From Deltaproteobacteria bacterium (lineage in GTDB: Bacteria; Desulfobacterota; Syntrophia; Syntrophales; Smithellaceae), in assembly GCA_019136325.1 (NCBI GenBank), contig JAGVUJ010000191.1, positions 1 to 9,300 on the forward strand: DNA of 9,300 bases, in the 5' to 3' direction. The notes under the pieces were generated by a model that was given only the letters and a program-made list of their open reading frames with translations, made no database searches and was not told the origin of the DNA. Positions 7,155 to 9,300 of the stretch are shown here, one piece after another (positions within the stretch are counted from its first letter, which is position 1; each line of letters starts with the position of its first letter). Both the position numbers and the translations under genes were made by a program.

Positions 7155-7490
7155 ATGTCGAATGAACCTCAAGGAAGGCGGATAGTTGCGGTGACGAATA
7201 ATGGTTGGCTTAAAAACAATAATCGTCCATGTGATTTGCGTTTATTGCCTCGATGCAGAGCCAAAGCTAAAAGCACAGGCTCGGGTTGCGGTAATCCCGC
7301 AATGAAAGGGAAACGTGTCTGTTGGATACATGGAGGACGGTCAAAAGGTCCCCGGACAAGAGAGGGTTTATCAAGATCAAAATCTGCTAATTTGCGACAT
7401 GGACACTACAGAAAAGAAAAGTTGGAAAGACGTAAATATTTTAATTCTATGGTCCGTGAATGCAGGAAATTAATTTTGACAATGAAATGA
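7155..7490 (+). CDS. HGGxSTG-type small basic protein
   Basis: A 111-residue, strongly basic protein. Cys34, Cys45, Cys56 and His59 are spaced C-x10-C-x10-C-x2-H, ending in HGGRSKGPRTREGL (59-72). This matches the HGGxSTG motif family (a variant with Lys for Thr at the S-T-G position), which is common in phages and islands and probably binds zinc; function is unknown. ATG 7155 is chosen because GAGGAG (7139-7144) is ten bases upstream; an ATG at 7089 would overlap the previous gene by 59 bases and adds residues unlike the family. Coupling to the preceding gene by a 7-bp gap supports a functional pair. The basic character and putative zinc site suggest nucleic-acid contact, which is inference. 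Confidence 0.8.
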   Translation: MSNEPQGRRIVAVTNNGWLKNNNRPCDLRLLPRCRAKAKSTGSGCGNPAMKGKRVCWIHGGRSKGPRTREGLSRSKSANLRHGHYRKEKLERRKYFNSMVRECRKLILTMK

Positions 7491-7591
7491 TTGCTGAGTG
7501 GGGAACCTATGAATGTAACCATTCACAAGGAACCTAAGTGGCAACGGTGATGCCTACGAAAACAATATAAGCATGGTTACAAAATAGTTAC
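7491..7591 (+). promoter_or_regulatory. Candidate control region of the excisionase/regulator/integrase operon
   Basis: This 101-bp gap precedes the recombination cassette and is rich in small repeats. GGAACCTA occurs at 7502-7509 and 7529-7536. GAATGTAACCATTC (7511-7524) is a short hairpin-like palindrome. TGTAACCAT (7514-7522) is the exact reverse complement of ATGGTTACA (7573-7581). A -10-like TATAAG lies at 7566-7571, but no good -35 was found at the right distance. The arrangement suggests an operator region for one of the two downstream HTH proteins. Promoter identity is not established. Confidence 0.4.
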
Positions 7592-7592
7592 A
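7576..7592 (+). repeat. 17-bp direct repeat, copy 1 (at start of xis-like gene)
   Basis: GTTACAAAATAGTTACA overlaps the first base of the start codon at 7592. Internally it is a tandem of GTTACA with an 11-bp period, about one helical turn. An identical 17-bp copy is at 9113-9129. Sitting just after a -10-like box and over the translation start, it is well placed as an operator or an excisionase/integrase arm-type site. Confidence 0.65.
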
Positions 7593-7837
7593 TGGCTAAA
7601 AAAACACTGACAGGCACTGAACTTAAACGGGCACAAGGGATACACAGTCCCTTGGGCAAGCGGCTTTATACGCTAAATGAAGCCGCCGAATATCTGGGTC
7701 GGTCTGTTTGGGGAATACGGGATTTGATCTGGTCGCGGATGATCCCGGTGGTTCAGCAGCATGGTGGGCGGAAGATGTATCTGGACATTAATGATTTGGA
7801 TGCATTCATCGAAAAAAACAAAGCGGTCTATAATTAG
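7592..7837 (+). CDS. Excisionase-like helix-turn-helix protein (HTH_17/MerR-type fold)
   Basis: An 81-residue protein. RLYTLNEAAEYLGRSVWGIRDLIWSRMIPVVQ, followed by a small wing (GGRKMYLDINDLDAFIEK), is the winged-helix pattern of HTH_17/excisionase-family proteins. The N-terminal ~24 residues are a basic extension. In integrative elements such proteins act as recombination directionality factors or as regulators of int. The position two genes before the integrase in the same orientation fits either role. No usual Shine-Dalgarno precedes the ATG; the spot is taken by the GTTACA repeat, so translation may be weak, leaderless-like or controlled by binding there. The only upstream in-frame ATG (7573) is followed directly by a stop. 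The stop lies 12 bp before the next start. Confidence 0.8.
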   Translation: MAKKTLTGTELKRAQGIHSPLGKRLYTLNEAAEYLGRSVWGIRDLIWSRMIPVVQQHGGRKMYLDINDLDAFIEKNKAVYN

Positions 7838-7849
7838 AGGTTGACTTAT

Positions 7850-8086
7850 ATGCAACTAACTGATATGAATATCCCCATGATGGGGAATCGCCTGAAAGAC
7901 ATCATGGAGAGGGAGAAAATATCGGCCTACCGGATCAGCAAAGACCTTGGTCTCGATAAGGGTCATCTTTCAAGAGTTCTTAACGGAAAAGCAGAATACT
8001 CCGTCAAGAAATTTGAACAGATCGCTGATTACCTGGACTACGATATTGATATTGTCAAGAGACATCCCTCCCAGAAAGGACGGTGA
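7850..8086 (+). CDS. XRE-family transcriptional regulator
   Basis: A 78-residue Cro/C1-type HTH protein. NRLKDIMEREKISAYRISKDLGLDKGHLSRVLNGKAEYSVKKFEQIADYLDYDIDIV spans nearly its whole length, with the recognition helix at GHLSRVLNG. ATG 7850 is used because GAGG (7837-7840) is nine bases upstream; the TTG at 7841 directly abuts that site and is unlikely. It lies between the excisionase-like gene and the integrase with gaps of 12 and 4 bp, so the three are surely one transcript. It probably represses or times the integration/excision cassette. Candidate operators are the GTTACA repeats or the small palindromes at 7502-7536, but this is not shown. Confidence 0.85.
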   Translation: MQLTDMNIPMMGNRLKDIMEREKISAYRISKDLGLDKGHLSRVLNGKAEYSVKKFEQIADYLDYDIDIVKRHPSQKGR

Positions 8087-8090
8087 AAAG

Positions 8091-9242
8091 ATGGGATGTA
8101 TTTACAGGCGAAATCAAACGTATTGGATAAAATATTACAGGCATGGAAAACAGTATGCGGAGTCCACTCACAGCGACAAACTGGAAGTCGCGAAACGGAT
8201 GTTGAAGACCAGAGAAGGTGAAATTGCTGAAGGGAAAAGACCCGGTATTTGTTTCGACCGCATCAGTTTCGAGGATCTGCTTCAGGACTATGTCACGGAT
8301 TACAAAATCAACGGCAAGAAGACAGTGAAGAAAGCGGAGCGATGCGAGAAGTTCCTTCTTGAAGACTTTAAGGGAATGATGGCACCAGAGATTACAACAG
8401 ACGTTATAAAGAAATATATAGAAAAACGCCTGAGTGGCGGCGTTAATAACGCGACTGTTAATCGGGAGCTTGCGGCGATTAAAAGGGCCTTTAATCTTGG
8501 GGCTCGTTGCACGCCTCCGAAGGTCTCCATGGTACCTTACGTCCCAATGCTGAAGGAAAACAATGTCCGGAAAGGTTTCATCGAGCATCAAGAGTATCTG
8601 GCAATAAAAAAAGCTCTGCCAGATTATCTGAAGCCGGTTTTGTCCTTTGGTTACTTTAGCGGCTGGCGCAAGTCTGAGATTCTCAACCTGGAGTGGAACC
8701 ATGTTAATCTACGCGATGGCATTGTCCGGCTTGAGCCAGGTGAAACGAAGAATAGTGAGGGACGAACCCTATATATGGAACCTGAGCTTTGGGATTTGCT
8801 GAAGCAACTTCATAAAAATCGGAGAATGGATTGCTTCCTTGTCTTTAACCTTGATGGCAAGAAGATCAGCGACTTCCGCAAAGCATGGGAAACCGCTTGC
8901 ATCGCAGCCGAAAAACCTGGGTTGCTGTTCCATGATCTCCGAAGAAGCGCAATCAGGAATATGGTGAGAGCCGGTGTTCCTGAACGGGTGGCTATGATGA
9001 TTTCTGGACACAAAACACGGAGCGTATTTGATCGGTATAATATAGTGTCGCATGATGATCTGAAAGAGGCAGCCGTAAAGCGCCAGCAATTTACTGCAAA
9101 ACAGGCCGAACAGTTACAAAATAGTTACAATCCCTCCAAAAACGGAAAAGGACTTCTAACACCAATCGTCAAAAGCCCTTTAAATTCTGGTACCTGGGGT
9201 CGGAATCGAACCGACACGAAGCTAAGCCTCGAGGGATTTTAA
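8091..9242 (+). CDS. int: Tyrosine recombinase/integrase (phage integrase family)
   Basis: A 383-residue site-specific recombinase. The N-terminus (MGCIYRRNQTYWIKYYRHGKQ) is the beta-rich AP2-like/arm-binding type. A SAM-like core-binding domain spans ~55-140. The catalytic domain has Arg193 (GWRKSEIL), a likely Lys220 (GETKN), His281 and Arg284 (HDLRR), His307 (SGHKT) and the nucleophile Tyr316 (FDRYNIV), so all expected residues are present. ATG 8091 follows AAGGA (8076-8080) and starts four bases after the XRE stop. The last ~17 codons (GTWGRNRTDT..., stop 9240-9242) are read through the antisense of the tRNA-Leu gene. The extreme C-terminus is therefore encoded by the attachment site and could change with the integration state. 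Proximity to the tRNA 3' end makes it the enzyme that integrated this element. Confidence 0.95.
   Translation: MGCIYRRNQTYWIKYYRHGKQYAESTHSDKLEVAKRMLKTREGEIAEGKRPGICFDRISFEDLLQDYVTDYKINGKKTVKKAERCEKFLLEDFKGMMAPEITTDVIKKYIEKRLSGGVNNATVNRELAAIKRAFNLGARCTPPKVSMVPYVPMLKENNVRKGFIEHQEYLAIKKALPDYLKPVLSFGYFSGWRKSEILNLEWNHVNLRDGIVRLEPGETKNSEGRTLYMEPELWDLLKQLHKNRRMDCFLVFNLDGKKISDFRKAWETACIAAEKPGLLFHDLRRSAIRNMVRAGVPERVAMMISGHKTRSVFDRYNIVSHDDLKEAAVKRQQFTAKQAEQLQNSYNPSKNGKGLLTPIVKSPLNSGTWGRNRTDTKLSLEGF
9113..9129 (+). repeat. 17-bp direct repeat, copy 2 (near att site)
   Basis: This is an exact second copy of GTTACAAAATAGTTACA. It lies inside the 3' end of the integrase gene, 58 bp before the CCA end of the tRNA gene. 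This distance from the presumed crossover suits an arm-type integrase or excisionase site. The first copy is at 7576-7592 in the same orientation, 1537 bp upstream. Confidence 0.65.
9188..9242. other. Presumed attachment site (att core) in the 3' half of tRNA-Leu
   Basis: A tyrosine recombinase gene running directly into the 3' part of a tRNA gene is the classic layout of an att junction. The identity block usually covers part of the tRNA 3' half from the anticodon or T-loop to CCA; exact limits cannot be set from one junction. No second copy of this sequence was seen elsewhere in the window, so the other junction lies upstream of base 1 and the whole window left of the tRNA is probably element DNA. 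Confidence 0.6.
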
Positions 9243-9275
9243 GTCCCTTGCGTCTACCAGTTCCGCCACCCAGGC
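9188..9275 (-). tRNA. tRNA-Leu(UAA), with encoded CCA
   Basis: On the minus strand the sequence folds as a type II tRNA. The acceptor GCCTGGG (9275-9269) pairs with CCCAGGT (9198-9192), with one G-U pair. The anticodon stem AGGGA/TCCCT encloses the loop CTTAAAA, giving anticodon TAA. A long variable arm follows, then the T-arm GTCGG-TTCGATT-CCGAC. The discriminator A (9191) and CCA (9190-9188) are encoded. The long variable arm and TAA anticodon identify leucine (UUA codons). The gene is complete despite the insertion at its 3' side, as expected for tRNA-targeting elements that restore the 3' end. Confidence 0.95.
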
Positions 9276-9300
9276 CGATGGTGATTTCGTCAAGAAACCT

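Noticed and set aside
7476..7481. TTGACA as a -35 box for the recombination operon
   Set aside because: No -10-like hexamer occurs 15-19 bp downstream; the nearest candidates are 26 bp or more away.
7947..8090. 48-residue N-terminal extension of the integrase
   Set aside because: It would lie out of frame inside the XRE gene; ATG 8091 has a Shine-Dalgarno and begins a typical integrase N-terminus.
8055..8702. 215-aa minus-strand reading frame
   Set aside because: It is antisense to the integrase, whose catalytic residues are all present in the + frame; no family features.

Overview
The window looks like the integrase-proximal end of an integrative mobile element, probably an integrative/mobilizable island or phage-satellite-like element, inserted at the 3' end of a tRNA-Leu(UAA) gene in a Gram-negative-type bacterium. 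Moderate GC, Shine-Dalgarno sequences, an encoded CCA on the tRNA, and a DUF5659 / PrimPol / HGGxSTG gene set fit Proteobacteria or Thermodesulfobacteriota. That taxonomic guess is weak. All nine recognisable protein genes are on the + strand and point toward the tRNA, which is on the - strand at the right edge.

Layout. (1) 1-1300: the 3' part of a type I restriction endonuclease subunit (hsdR), cut by the window edge, with a triple Cys-rich insert. (2) 1351-2988: an AT-richer gene of unknown function with a sigma-70 region 4-like C-terminus and a weak region 2-like segment. (3) 3084-6407: a tightly packed replication module of a small DUF5659 protein, a PrimPol-helicase, and a ParB-like domain fused to what reads as a topoisomerase VI-A/Spo11-type Tyr+TOPRIM module. 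(4) 6542-7490: a pair of small accessory genes, one ending in a GGQAIVG motif and one an HGGxSTG-type protein. (5) 7592-9242: a recombination/regulation cassette of an excisionase-like HTH protein, an XRE-type regulator and a tyrosine recombinase whose last codons are read through the tRNA gene. (6) 9188-9275: tRNA-Leu(UAA), the presumed attachment site.

Two DNA-level signals stand out. Inside the PrimPol-helicase gene are two clusters of GTCAC-core repeats spaced about 10 bp apart in all three codon phases. They are preceded by a strongly AT-rich tract, so this is probably an intragenic replication origin with iterons and an unwinding element. Second, an exact 17-bp repeat (GTTACAAAATAGTTACA) sits once at the start codon of the excisionase-like gene and once 58 bp from the tRNA end of the element. 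That placement suits a recombinase/excisionase or regulator binding site.

Reading together (inference): the recombinase cassette moves the element in and out of tRNA-Leu. The PrimPol-helicase and the ParB/Topo VI-A-like fusion would replicate or process the excised circle from the in-gene origin. The type I restriction genes, perhaps with the sigma-like gene, would be defence cargo. The other end of the element lies outside the window, and no conjugation, relaxase or capsid genes are visible here.
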